NCBI GenBank assembly: GCA_947628305.1
Contig: CANQZG010000008.1
Coordinates: 1-64,000, forward strand
Source of the DNA: an uncultured Muribaculaceae bacterium
GTDB taxonomy: Bacteria; Bacteroidota; Bacteroidia; Bacteroidales; Muribaculaceae
Direction: 5' to 3'
Length of the DNA: 64,000 nt
Position 1 is the first letter of the stretch. Each line of letters starts with the position of its first letter. Both the position numbers and the translations under genes were made by a program. The notes under the pieces were generated by a model that did not search any database, was not told the origin of the DNA, and saw only the letters and a list, made by a program, of their open reading frames with translations. Below are positions 23,863 to 32,364 of the stretch, in pieces.

Positions 23863-23972
23863 ATGTATTTTTTGTACAGAGCATGCCGATAAACGGATGT
23901 ATGGACCTCTCGAAAGACACGTCGGTAGGCGGACAGAAAAAATATGCGAGAGTTTTAGTTCGGATGCGGTAG
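23487..23972 (+). other. Tiled alternative C-terminal modules of the methylase
   Basis: This segment holds four of the five alternative 3' ends in staggered frames, with stops at 23570-23572, 23750-23752, 23860-23862 and 23970-23972; the first ends at 23484-23486. Each module ends with a Y-x-R-V/I-x-I/V-R-R-R type sequence. The stop of one module overlaps the beginning of the next, read one frame back. For example, the DNA around 23743-23765 ends one module as LIRRR-stop and reads TLNLFF in the next. Confidence 0.8.
23629..23645 (+). repeat. (GA)8 microsatellite, second switch in the methylase
   Basis: Eight GA units plus one G. The frame shown leads to the 437-aa product ending GKPTYARILIRRRR. 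One unit more gives 401 aa ending INGHKTYVRVLIRRR. One unit less gives 473 aa ending GGQKKYARVLVRMR. Confidence 0.9.
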
Positions 23973-24012
23973 CTATAAATCGAGAGCAAATATTATTAGG
24001 AGGCGTAGAACA

Positions 24013-25128
24013 ATGAAAATCCATCTTGAAGAGATTCCCATTCGAGACGTCGTTGACGGGTACATCGACGACGAGACTCACGGCGTCGTCGGGTACGGCG
24101 GACGCTTGAATATCCGCCCGCCGTATCAGCGCGAGTTTATCTATAAAGACAAGCAGCGCGACGCCGTTATTCAGTCCGTGCTCAACGAGCTGCCGCTGAA
24201 CGTCATGTACTGGTCGCTCTGCCCGGACGGGACTTACGAGTGTATGGACGGGCAGCAGAGGACTATCTCGCTGTGTCAGTACGCACACGGCGGGTTCAGC
24301 GTCGATTACAGGTATATCCACAATCTGCAGGCGACGGACAAGGCGGCGTACGACCTGTTTATGAACTCTACGCTGATGGTCTACATCTGCGAGGGCACGG
24401 AAGCGGAAAAGCTGGCGTGGTTTAAGGTCATCAATATCGCCGGGGAGAAGCTCACGGAGCAGGAAATGCGCAACGCCATTTATCACGGTCCGTGGCTGTC
24501 GGACGCCAAAAAGTATTTCTCGAAGACGGGCTGTCCGGCGTACCAGATAGCGCAGGACTATATGTCCGGGGCGCCTATCCGGCAGGATTATCTGGAGACG
24601 GTCATCGGATGGGCGGCTCATGCGGACGGCGTGGAGAGCGTCGAGGAGTACATGGCTATCCATCAGAACGACCCGACGGCGATGCCGCTGTGGACGTATT
24701 TCCAGACCGTCACGGACTGGGTCTTCAGGACGTTTAAGAACCACGACGCCGGTAGGGCGAAGCTGCTCCGTGGACAGCCTTGGGGCGTGTTCTATGCCGA
24801 CTTCGGAAAGAACCGGTACGACCCGGACGAGATGGAAGATAAGATTCAGGCTCTGCTGCAGGACGAGGACGTGACGAACCAGAAGGGTATCTATCCGTAC
24901 CTGCTTTACGGGAAAGAGAAGTACCTGAATATCCGCGCTTTTTCGCCGAAAGAAAAGCGGCGCAAGTACGAAGAACAGGGCGGCATCTGTCCGAAGTGCG
25001 GGAAGCATTTCGAGTTTGACGAGATGGACGGCGACCATATCGTGCCGTGGAGCAAGGGCGGGCATACGGAGTATTCCAACCTCCAGATGCTGTGCAAGGA
25101 GTGCAACGGCTCAAAGAGCAATCATTGA
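24013..25128 (+). CDS. DUF262-HNH nuclease (371 aa)
   Basis: ATG at 24013 with TTAGGAGG upstream. The N-terminal DUF262 (ParB/GmrS-like NTPase) domain shows RPPYQREFIYKDKQRDAVIQ and the signature CMDGQQRTISL near residues 77-87. The C-terminus is an HNH nuclease with CPKCGKHFEF, DGDHIVPWSKGGHTEYSNLQ and CKECN. GmrSD-type proteins of this build cut foreign DNA and are sometimes paired with a methylase. The EcoRI-type methylase directly upstream is the natural partner, giving either a restriction pair or a nuclease that senses modification. Confidence 0.85.
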   Translation: MKIHLEEIPIRDVVDGYIDDETHGVVGYGGRLNIRPPYQREFIYKDKQRDAVIQSVLNELPLNVMYWSLCPDGTYECMDGQQRTISLCQYAHGGFSVDYRYIHNLQATDKAAYDLFMNSTLMVYICEGTEAEKLAWFKVINIAGEKLTEQEMRNAIYHGPWLSDAKKYFSKTGCPAYQIAQDYMSGAPIRQDYLETVIGWAAHADGVESVEEYMAIHQNDPTAMPLWTYFQTVTDWVFRTFKNHDAGRAKLLRGQPWGVFYADFGKNRYDPDEMEDKIQALLQDEDVTNQKGIYPYLLYGKEKYLNIRAFSPKEKRRKYEEQGGICPKCGKHFEFDEMDGDHIVPWSKGGHTEYSNLQMLCKECNGSKSNH

Positions 25129-25154
25129 GACACTTGTCGTGGAGGTGATGTTAT

Positions 25155-27167
25155 ATGTCGAGCGTTGAGGAACGCGTTGAGGACTTTTACAAACAGACCT
25201 TGAGAAGTCTGGGGGTCCGTTTTTATACGAAAACCGAAGACGTCAATCAGAGTATCGGCAGAGCTTTACAAGAGGCGGAGTCCAAGTCCGGCGGGTCCGG
25301 ACGGAATTATCCTGACATCAAAGCCCTGCTTGACGATGGTAGGGGTCGCAGGGTGCCCGTCATGATGGAGGTCAAGGGGACCGAGGGGAAGCTGGAAAAA
25401 ATCGACAAGGACGGTTTTCTTTCCGACGACCCGAGGGCTGTGACGCAATTTGCCGTGAACGGCGCGATGCACTATGGTTCTGCAATCCTTACATATTCAG
25501 ACGCGTACGACGAAGTCCTCGTTATCGGGATGAACGGTTACGGCGACGACAGTCATGGCGGCATATCTGTAACGGAGTGCAAGGCGTATTATATGTCCCG
25601 TGGGAACGGCACGGTCCCGGTCCATGTCGAGAAACTGGATAACGACCTTGTCCTGTTGAAACAGGCTAACGTGCATAAACTCTACGAGATTTTCGACGAC
25701 TTTATGCTTTCGGACGCTGAACGGGAATCGGCGAAGAGGCGCGTGGAAAGCAGGCTGGAAGCAAGCGTGCAGAGGATTCATCAGGCGATTTACGAAGACG
25801 ACAAAATGAAGAACCTGCTCGACACGAACGAGAAACTGTATCTGTTCTGCGGTCTTATCATGGCGGGACTTCCCGCGGACGGCGTCGCCGCGCTGGAATC
25901 TGCGGATTTCAAAGGCAATACGGTCGGAGGGAACCATGACGGCGTTGTGATTCTGAACCGTGTGCGGGCTTTCCTTGACAGCAAACGGTGTGCGAAGGAA
26001 AAGCTCGACATGATTATCAGCCTCCTGCAGAACGTGTTCAACCGGAAAGACCTGTGGATGCCGCATAACGGCGTCAGTATCTTGAGCGAGCTGTATCGGC
26101 AGGTAAAATACGAGGTCATCCCGCATTTGACGTCACAGTTCCATCTGGATTTTGCGGGGCTGATTCTGAACCGGTTGAGCGACTGGACCGGTCTTGAGAA
26201 TGACGCCTATAACGACGTTGTCCTGACGCCCCGGTACGTGACGTCGTTCATGGCACGGCTCTGCCGGACGAACATGGACTCGCTCGTATGGGACAAGGCG
26301 ATGGGCTCCGCCGGGTTCTTGGTGTCCGCCATGGACATCATGATACGCGATGCCCGGGAGCGCATCAAGGACGAGGACGAGCTTGCGGCGAAAATCAAGC
26401 ACATCAAGGAGGAACAGTTGCTCGGTATCGAGATACTCGGCAACGTGTACCTGCTCGCCGTGTTGAACATGATTCTAATGGGCGACGGCTCGTCAAGCCT
26501 TATCTGCGGGGACTCACACAAGTGGAATGGGTTCTTTGACGCGAACGTGTTTCTGTTAAATCCCCCGTATTCCGCGCCCGGTAAAGGCTTTAATTTCGTT
26601 GAGGAGGCGCTGTCCTGCATGCACAACGGTTATGCCGCAATCCTAATACAGGAGAACGCTGGGGCTGGGCAGGGCGGAGAATATACGAAGCGTATCCTGA
26701 AGGACAATACGCTTCTGGCGTCGATACACATGCCTGATAAATTATTCTCCGGCAAGGCGAGCGTGCAGACGGCGGTGTATGTGTTTCAGGTCAACCGCCC
26801 GCATGAAGAGGACGACATCGTGAAATTTATTGATTTCACGAACGACGGATACTCGCGCCAGAACCGCAAGAAATCGACGCAGGAGGTGAACCTGCGGGAC
26901 ACCGACCATGCGGCTGACCGCTACGCCGAGGTTGAGGCGCTGGTGCTCGGCAAGAAGCCGAATACGTCGTACTACACGAAGGAGAACGGATGTTATATCG
27001 AGGACACCATCGGGCTGGACGGGAACGATTGGACGTTTGCCCAGCATAAGAAAATCGACACGATTCCGACGGAAGAGGATTTCAAGAAGACCGTGGCGGA
27101 TTATCTGGCTTGGAAGGTCGGATGCCTGATGCGCGGGGAGGTGAGCGGGAATGCCGGTACAGTATAA
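25155..27167 (+). CDS. BcgI-like nuclease-methyltransferase, R-M subunit (670 aa)
   Basis: ATG at 25155 with GGAGGTGA before it. The N-terminal 90 residues hold a PD-(D/E)xK-type nuclease site: YPDIKALLDD near residue 53 and MMEVKG near 70-75. Residues 300-600 are a gamma-class N6-adenine methylase of the HsdM kind: FMARLCRTNMDSLVWDKAMG (SAM region), LLGIEILGNVYLLAVLNM, and motif IV FLLNPPYSAPG (Asn 469). A single protein with cutting and methylating parts plus a separate S protein (next gene, overlapping by 17 bases) is the BcgI/type IIB-IIG design rather than classical HsdRMS. No HsdR helicase gene is present. Confidence 0.8.
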   Translation: MSSVEERVEDFYKQTLRSLGVRFYTKTEDVNQSIGRALQEAESKSGGSGRNYPDIKALLDDGRGRRVPVMMEVKGTEGKLEKIDKDGFLSDDPRAVTQFAVNGAMHYGSAILTYSDAYDEVLVIGMNGYGDDSHGGISVTECKAYYMSRGNGTVPVHVEKLDNDLVLLKQANVHKLYEIFDDFMLSDAERESAKRRVESRLEASVQRIHQAIYEDDKMKNLLDTNEKLYLFCGLIMAGLPADGVAALESADFKGNTVGGNHDGVVILNRVRAFLDSKRCAKEKLDMIISLLQNVFNRKDLWMPHNGVSILSELYRQVKYEVIPHLTSQFHLDFAGLILNRLSDWTGLENDAYNDVVLTPRYVTSFMARLCRTNMDSLVWDKAMGSAGFLVSAMDIMIRDARERIKDEDELAAKIKHIKEEQLLGIEILGNVYLLAVLNMILMGDGSSSLICGDSHKWNGFFDANVFLLNPPYSAPGKGFNFVEEALSCMHNGYAAILIQENAGAGQGGEYTKRILKDNTLLASIHMPDKLFSGKASVQTAVYVFQVNRPHEEDDIVKFIDFTNDGYSRQNRKKSTQEVNLRDTDHAADRYAEVEALVLGKKPNTSYYTKENGCYIEDTIGLDGNDWTFAQHKKIDTIPTEEDFKKTVADYLAWKVGCLMRGEVSGNAGTV

Positions 27168-28359
27168 GCAGTTTCGGATTGGGGAACTTTTTGATATTTC
27201 AACAGGTTCTCTCTTGAAAATCAAAGAAGTGCCAGAAGGCAATATCCCGCGTATCTCGGTGCGGAGTGATAACAACGGCATTTTGGGGTATTACGATACC
27301 GAAGGAAATTCGGATGCCCGGCATGCAGAGAATTTTATTTCAGTGAATTTCTTTGGAAATGCTTTCTATCATCCGTATAAGGCGAGTTTGGAAATGAAGG
27401 TTCACTGTTTGAAGCTGAAGGACCGTGAGTTTACGGAAGCCATTGGCTTATATCTGACATCCGTTTTGAATAAAGTTTTTGCTCAAAAACATTATTCATA
27501 CGGCGAACAGCTTTCCAGCAGTGATTTGAAAAAGCAGGATTTGCAGATTTCCCTCCCCGTCACACCCTCCGGCACGCCCGACTGGGACTACATGCAGGAG
27601 CGTATCGCCGAGCTGGAGCAGGAGCGTATCGCCGAGCTGGAGCAGTATCTGGTGGCGACGGGGCTGAACGATTATGAGCTGACGGACGAGGACCGGGAAG
27701 TGCTCTCTCTCTCTGGTTTCCGGCGTGACGAAGGGTCGGATTCAGCGGCTGCTGCTGGGCTTCGGAAAGAGATGAAGTCGTTTTTGTTGAGGGATATTGC
27801 CATTCTTGATTACGGCAATAAGTTTGACAAAAACAAGATGACTTATAAGTTCCCATCAGTGAATTTTGTATCGCGTACAGCAACGAATAATGGCATTTCC
27901 GATTTTGTTGATGTTGTCGAAGGCACGATGCCGTTTTCTGCTGGCACAATTACGCTTGCTTTTGGCGGTTCTATTGGTTCCTGCTTTTTGCAGGAGAAAC
28001 CGTACTATACAGGTCAAAATGTCGGTGTAATCGGACTTCCCGATGGCGTGACGACCGAAGCAAAAGTTTATTTTACGGAAGCATTGAGCCGGGTTTGCAA
28101 GTCAAAATATGTGGCGTTTGGTGATGAAATCAATAAGCATTTCAAGCGTGATTTGACTGTACCACTCCCCATCTGCACCGATGCCGCGAACAATCCTGTC
28201 ATCGACCCTGCGAAGACTTGGCACCCGGACGGGTATGTCCCGGACTGGGAGTTCATGAGTCGCTATATCCGCGCCATCGAGAAGATGGTGGTGCGGGATG
28301 TGGTGAAGTATAAGGACGAGATGGTTCAGAAGACGAAACAGGTCGTGGGCGTGGCGTGA
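27151..28359 (+). CDS. DNA specificity subunit (HsdS/BcgIB-like), 402 aa
   Basis: It overlaps the R-M gene by 17 bases (GCGGGAATGCC start region). Two target-recognition domains are visible, residues 1-145 and about 205-350. Each begins with the 'i.d......f..gk' type start (RIGELFDISTGS; LRDIAILDYGNKFDKNK). Both TRDs are poorer in GC than the rest, which suggests domain exchange. They are joined by a helical spacer containing an exact tandem repeat of 24 bp (27598-27621, 27622-27645), coding ERIAELEQ twice. In type I S subunits the number of such repeats sets the spacing of the two half-sites. Confidence 0.85.
   Translation: MPVQYKQFRIGELFDISTGSLLKIKEVPEGNIPRISVRSDNNGILGYYDTEGNSDARHAENFISVNFFGNAFYHPYKASLEMKVHCLKLKDREFTEAIGLYLTSVLNKVFAQKHYSYGEQLSSSDLKKQDLQISLPVTPSGTPDWDYMQERIAELEQERIAELEQYLVATGLNDYELTDEDREVLSLSGFRRDEGSDSAAAAGLRKEMKSFLLRDIAILDYGNKFDKNKMTYKFPSVNFVSRTATNNGISDFVDVVEGTMPFSAGTITLAFGGSIGSCFLQEKPYYTGQNVGVIGLPDGVTTEAKVYFTEALSRVCKSKYVAFGDEINKHFKRDLTVPLPICTDAANNPVIDPAKTWHPDGYVPDWEFMSRYIRAIEKMVVRDVVKYKDEMVQKTKQVVGVA
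27598..27645 (+). repeat. 24-bp tandem repeat in the S-subunit spacer
   Basis: Two identical 24-bp units coding ERIAELEQ. The length is a multiple of three, so gain or loss keeps the frame and changes the spacer by one eight-residue step, as in the TAEL repeats of EcoR124. Confidence 0.9.
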
Positions 28360-28373
28360 AAGGGAGTGACATT

Positions 28374-28625
28374 ATGACACGTGACGAATTTATCACGCAG
28401 GCGTCCCTGCGCGGCTACAGCTCGAAGCGCGTCGCGAAGCAATTCGCGGGGAAGCGCGAGGCGTTCGCCGAGAAGGACTTCGAAGACCTCTGGCGGTACG
28501 CGGACCGCATGGCATATCTTGACGACGTCGCGAATAACGTCGCCTGCGACGCGCATGCGCACAGGCTCCTCGGCGGCGGTCGCACGACGAAGAGCTATAC
28601 GAATCGAAAGGAGTGGTTTCAATGA
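28374..28625 (+). CDS. Hypothetical protein (83 aa)
   Basis: I start at ATG 28374 (AAAGGGAGT upstream). The protein MTRDEFITQASLRGYSSKRV... is helical and charged, with VAKQFAGKREAFAEKDFEDL in the middle. It looks like a small DNA- or protein-binding factor but matches no family I know. It follows the S subunit by 14 bases and overlaps the next gene by four, so it is part of the same operon. Confidence 0.55.
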   Translation: MTRDEFITQASLRGYSSKRVAKQFAGKREAFAEKDFEDLWRYADRMAYLDDVANNVACDAHAHRLLGGGRTTKSYTNRKEWFQ

Positions 28626-28945
28626 CATTGACGTTGCAGAATGGTCATCCGCATTTGAATTATCTGATCGCATTGGACATGGCGGATTGTGCCGACGTAT
28701 CCGAATGGTTGTATCGGATCCGAAAGGGCAAGACGCGGTTCTTTCCGTGTGTTTTCTCGGGTTTCATCGACGTGTGGGTGGATAAGACGATCCATTATTT
28801 GCTCTGCGGGTATTCCGAGGGGGATCATTTCGATACATATTTCAAAGAGATCCGTCGGTTGCCGCGGAATCAGATCAGCTGGATGAACGAAGCATTGGAA
28901 ATCTCTATCGATTGCGACAGGAATTCCGTTTCCGTCAGTCTATAG
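28622..28945 (+). CDS. Hypothetical protein (107 aa)
   Basis: ATG at 28622 with GAAAGGAG nearby, overlapping the previous gene by four bases. The protein (MTLTLQNGHPHLNYLIALDM...) is rich in aromatic residues and His/Asp, without signal or membrane segments. No motif is recognised. Its position between the BcgI-like system and the second methylase suggests a role in the modification island, but nothing shows which. Confidence 0.55.
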   Translation: MTLTLQNGHPHLNYLIALDMADCADVSEWLYRIRKGKTRFFPCVFSGFIDVWVDKTIHYLLCGYSEGDHFDTYFKEIRRLPRNQISWMNEALEISIDCDRNSVSVSL

Positions 28946-28964
28946 GAAAGGATGCCATAGGTGT

Positions 28965-30002
28965 ATGGGTGAGAAGTGCATTCCGTTGCATGCCGCAAAA
29001 GCGGCGAAAAATGATGAATTTTATACGCGCCTGTGCGATATTGAGGACGAAGTGCAACATTATGCAAAAGCCTTCTGCGGAAAAACCGTGCTGTGCAATT
29101 GCGATGATCCGTCGCGGAGTAACTTCTGGAAATACTTTCACGAACACTTTGCCGAGCTTGGTTTGCGGAAATTGACGGCTACATATTACGCGAAGGACAC
29201 GCCTGTATATCTGACGGAGTACGAGGGAGGAAACGACGCCGATGTGCGCATCGGAACGCGGACGCTCTTGAACGGCGACGGGGATTTTCGCAGTACGGAA
29301 TGCATCGACGCGCTGCAGGCGTGCGACATCGTCGTGACCAATTGTCCGTTCAGCTTGTTTCAAGAGTTCGTTGCGCTGTTGCTGAAATATGAAAAGAAGT
29401 TCTTGATCATCGGCGCCGTCAACGCGATCCCCTGTAAGAATTTTTTTCCGTTCATACGGGATGACCGTGTGTGGCTCGGGTACGGCTCGCCGAAGGCGTT
29501 CATCACGCCGTTCGGCGAACAGAAGCGATTCGGGAATACGTTGTGGTTTACGAATTTGGACCACCATAAGAGGCAGACGCCTTTGCGTTTGTCTGCGAGG
29601 TACGACCCGGCACGGTATCCGAAATACGATAATTACGACGCGATCGACGTTGCTCATGTGGCGGACATCCCGTGCGACTACGACGGCGTCATGGGCGTGC
29701 CCGTGTCGTTTCTGACGAAGTACTGCCCCGAACAGTTCACTGTGTTGGGTTACACGTCCGGCAGGCAGGAGACTGACCCCGCGGCGTCGCCGACGAAGCG
29801 GTATCGGGGCGCGCTGCAGCATGCTCCCGACGGGACCGTCGTGAACGGAAGCAAACTGAACACGCGCGCGGTGCTCGCCGTCGAAGATCCGCACGGGGTC
29901 TATTACACGGCGGAGAACAGCGACAGGAAGCTCGCGATCCTTTATATCCGCGTGCTGATCCGTTTGAAAAATCCGTTGAAGAACTTGCATTCGACCTCTT
30001 GA
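28965..30002 (+). CDS. Second EcoRI-type adenine methyltransferase, altered motif IV (345 aa)
   Basis: It is a paralogue of the methylase at 22549: HAAKAAKNDEFYTRLCDIED, CNCDDPSRSNFWKYF and CDYDGVMGVPVSFLTKYCPE match the first copy. The catalytic motif is VVTNCPFSLF instead of VVTNPPFSLF, so the usual NPPF is NCPF here. The C-terminus is of the single, ordinary type (LAILYIRVLIRLK followed by a short extension) and has no microsatellite. It may be inactive, altered in activity, or a decoy that pairs with the first copy. It is preceded by AAAGGA and ends inside the promoter of the conjugation operon. Confidence 0.8.
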   Translation: MGEKCIPLHAAKAAKNDEFYTRLCDIEDEVQHYAKAFCGKTVLCNCDDPSRSNFWKYFHEHFAELGLRKLTATYYAKDTPVYLTEYEGGNDADVRIGTRTLLNGDGDFRSTECIDALQACDIVVTNCPFSLFQEFVALLLKYEKKFLIIGAVNAIPCKNFFPFIRDDRVWLGYGSPKAFITPFGEQKRFGNTLWFTNLDHHKRQTPLRLSARYDPARYPKYDNYDAIDVAHVADIPCDYDGVMGVPVSFLTKYCPEQFTVLGYTSGRQETDPAASPTKRYRGALQHAPDGTVVNGSKLNTRAVLAVEDPHGVYYTAENSDRKLAILYIRVLIRLKNPLKNLHSTS

Positions 30003-30027
30003 TTTTTCCGTTGTTTTGTGCTATAAT
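29999..30027 (+). promoter_or_regulatory. Sigma-A promoter of the transfer operon
   Basis: TTGATT (29999-30004), 17-bp spacer, extended -10 TGCTATAAT (hexamer 30022-30027). It overlaps the end of the second methylase. Confidence 0.85.
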
Positions 30028-30063
30028 AGAAGCAGGTAAGAAAATCAAAAGGGGGAGTTTGCC

Positions 30064-31374
30064 ATGGCAAAGGAATTGAAGCAGGAATTTGATCCGGGTA
30101 CCGCGACCTGTCCGTGGTCGCCGGTCACCGGTACATGGACGCCGTCGCCGAAGCTGTCGGGGGACCGTGTGCAGAAGACGGTCGGGCAGGTCGGTCAGGA
30201 CGGCGACAGGACGCGTACGCGTCTGCAGGCGCCGGACGGGTCGTTCTGGTATGAGACTGTCGACAGCGAGGGTCGTCGCCGGGATACGGCGTCGTTTGAA
30301 CGCATCGGGGATACGTATCGGTATGAGAAGTACACGTGGCGGGAGGACGGCTCCGAGTCGATGCATATGCGCTATGAGGGCGATATGACGCCGCAGCTGG
30401 AACAGGATATTCAGGATCTTGCGTTCTCGGTGCCGGATACGTTCACGCAGTGCGATAACTACTCGAGCGGACGGCTGATTTCGACGGCGTCTCACGACCG
30501 GTACTGCTGGTGTGAGTACGAGCAGGACGGTACGCCGTCGTACGCGTACGAGCAGGTCTTCAGCGGGACGTCGCACGCGATGCAGTCGGCGTATCACATC
30601 GGCGAGCCTGCGGGCAACGACCATGAGCGCGTTGAGCGCGGGTTCGGTCTGCAGGAGATCTCTTCGACGACGTTCGACGGCGAAGGCGTGCGGAATTATG
30701 TGCGCCGGTGGCATTTCGTCGGGGAAGAGAATCTGTCCCGGCGTACGATGGCGGGCATCAAAGAGGATCGCCGCGAGTATGACAGCGACGGGTCGCTGAT
30801 GCGTCGGTATTACTCTTCGAAGGACGCCAACGGGATCCCGATCAAGGAGACCTACGATGGTGAAGGACGGAAGCTGGACGCCAAGCGGATCTACGGATCG
30901 GAAGCCGAGGCACTGGCGCACGCGGGGCGCGACATCGGTCCTTCTCTGCCGACGATGCCGCTGCACGGGCATGCGCCGAGTCGGTTCCGCATGAAGTCGG
31001 GGAGCTTCAGCAGTATCGGCGTGTATACTTCCGCGGAGGGTGATCCGAATACGTATGACGTCGTCCTGCCGAACCCGGCGGCGCGCAATGGTTCTGACCC
31101 GGTGTTCGGCGTCTGGACGGTCCCGGCGTCGGCTGTGTCGAGCGAAGGCGTCCCGAAGGGTCGCGTCCGCATTGATGTGCCGTCGGCATTGGACGAGCAC
31201 GGACAGGTCGTGCTTCGCACGGACCGCGACGGGACTACGGCGTCGTATACACCCGGGGAAGTGGAGACGTATCTGTATAAGCAGCTCGAAGAGCAGTTCG
31301 GTCACGGCGGACAGGTGCAGGAGAAGTTCCCTGTCGCAGAGCCTGTCAAGGAGACCGGGGATCTCGGCGAATAA
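30064..31374 (+). CDS. Repeat-rich hypothetical protein (436 aa)
   Basis: ATG at 30064 with GGGGGAG upstream; first gene after the promoter. It carries loosely repeated YD/MORN-like segments, for example GRRRDTASFERIG, REYDSDGSLMRRYYSSKDAN and KETYDGEGRKLDAK, the kind of repeat found in beta-hairpin or wrap-around proteins. There is no signal peptide or membrane segment. A C-terminal region from about residue 300 is different (VYTSAEGDPNTYDVVLPNPA). I cannot assign a function. Its place at the head of the T4SS operon suggests a cytosolic or exported accessory factor. Confidence 0.6.
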   Translation: MAKELKQEFDPGTATCPWSPVTGTWTPSPKLSGDRVQKTVGQVGQDGDRTRTRLQAPDGSFWYETVDSEGRRRDTASFERIGDTYRYEKYTWREDGSESMHMRYEGDMTPQLEQDIQDLAFSVPDTFTQCDNYSSGRLISTASHDRYCWCEYEQDGTPSYAYEQVFSGTSHAMQSAYHIGEPAGNDHERVERGFGLQEISSTTFDGEGVRNYVRRWHFVGEENLSRRTMAGIKEDRREYDSDGSLMRRYYSSKDANGIPIKETYDGEGRKLDAKRIYGSEAEALAHAGRDIGPSLPTMPLHGHAPSRFRMKSGSFSSIGVYTSAEGDPNTYDVVLPNPAARNGSDPVFGVWTVPASAVSSEGVPKGRVRIDVPSALDEHGQVVLRTDRDGTTASYTPGEVETYLYKQLEEQFGHGGQVQEKFPVAEPVKETGDLGE

Positions 31375-31407
31375 GATATTTTCGTAACGAAAGGCGGGTG
31401 AGGGTGT

Positions 31408-32337
31408 ATGGCAAAAGAAACGTATAAAATTCCGGCTGACTTGAATACGTCGTACGCGGATACGGAGATCGTTCTTTCCAGTAAAGACGGTATGTCCATG
31501 CACCCGATGCCCGTGAAGGTGCTTCTCGGGTACGTCGTATCGGTATTGATCCTGATGTACATCTTGCTGAAGACGTTCATCGGCGAGTCGCCTTGGTATA
31601 TTCTTATTCCGTTCGTTCTCGTGTGGGTCGGGCTGACGGTCCTGCTTTTGAAGTTCGATAAGACGAAGCGCATGAATTTCAGTCTGATCCCGACGGCGGC
31701 ACGATATACGTCGAAGACGGCGCGTAAGGTCAATACACGTACGACCAGCAACGCGACGCCGTTCTACCAGATTTGCGGCATCAACAAGATACGCGATAAC
31801 GGTATGATCGAGTGGAGCGACGGTTCGTGCGGCTTTATGTATCGCGTGACGGGGTCCGCGTCGGTGCTTCTGTTTGAGGGCGACCGCAACGCCATCATCG
31901 ACCGCGTCGATACGTTCTATCGCAAGTTCGATTCGAACGTAGAGCTCGGATATATCACGATGAAGGAAGCGCAAAAGGTCTACCGGCAGATCGCGAACCT
32001 GAAGAAGCTCTATGATGATCTGGATACGAACGACCCGGACCTGATCGCCTGCGCGGAAGAGCAGTTTAATGTTCTTTGCAAGTATGTCGGCGATACGTTT
32101 CACAGCATCCATCAATATGTATACCTGAAGGCGAACAACCAAGAGCTGCTGCTGCAGGCGAAGAACGTCCTGCAGTCAGAGGTGGAAGGGTCGTCGTATA
32201 TGATCAAGCAGTGCGTTCCGCTGTATCGCGAAGATATTCACGAAGTTCTCCGGGCGATCTATCAACAGCAGATCATTATCGATATGTCGAAGAGCAACGT
32301 GAAGGATCCCACGGAGACGGGTCAGAACGTATCATAA
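31408..32337 (+). CDS. T4SS membrane protein, VirB3/VirB4-N-like (309 aa)
   Basis: ATG at 31408. Two adjacent membrane helices (about residues 40-60 and 66-86) follow a 38-residue cytosolic start; the rest is a cytosolic alpha/beta domain. Residues 125-210 (YQICGINKIRDNGMIEWSDG, then YRVTGSASVLLFEGDRNAII) resemble the N-terminal part of VirB4/TrbE-type proteins, which is often fused or adjacent to a VirB3-like membrane part. The gene lies 27 bases before the VirB4-like gene, consistent with a split VirB3-VirB4 unit. Confidence 0.6.
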   Translation: MAKETYKIPADLNTSYADTEIVLSSKDGMSMHPMPVKVLLGYVVSVLILMYILLKTFIGESPWYILIPFVLVWVGLTVLLLKFDKTKRMNFSLIPTAARYTSKTARKVNTRTTSNATPFYQICGINKIRDNGMIEWSDGSCGFMYRVTGSASVLLFEGDRNAIIDRVDTFYRKFDSNVELGYITMKEAQKVYRQIANLKKLYDDLDTNDPDLIACAEEQFNVLCKYVGDTFHSIHQYVYLKANNQELLLQAKNVLQSEVEGSSYMIKQCVPLYREDIHEVLRAIYQQQIIIDMSKSNVKDPTETGQNVS

Positions 32338-32364
32338 AAGACCGAAAGAGGGGAGGCGAGAGAG

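Noticed and set aside
23592-23972. Separate small gene downstream of the methylase
   Set aside because: The open frame has no own start signal and is in frame with the (GA)8 tract; it is better explained as the fifth alternative C-terminus.
29737-32142. 801-codon minus-strand ORF opposite the transfer operon start
   Set aside because: It lies antisense to three well-supported plus-strand genes, has no ribosome site and is very rich in Arg/Ile/His, the usual signature of a shadow frame in this codon usage.
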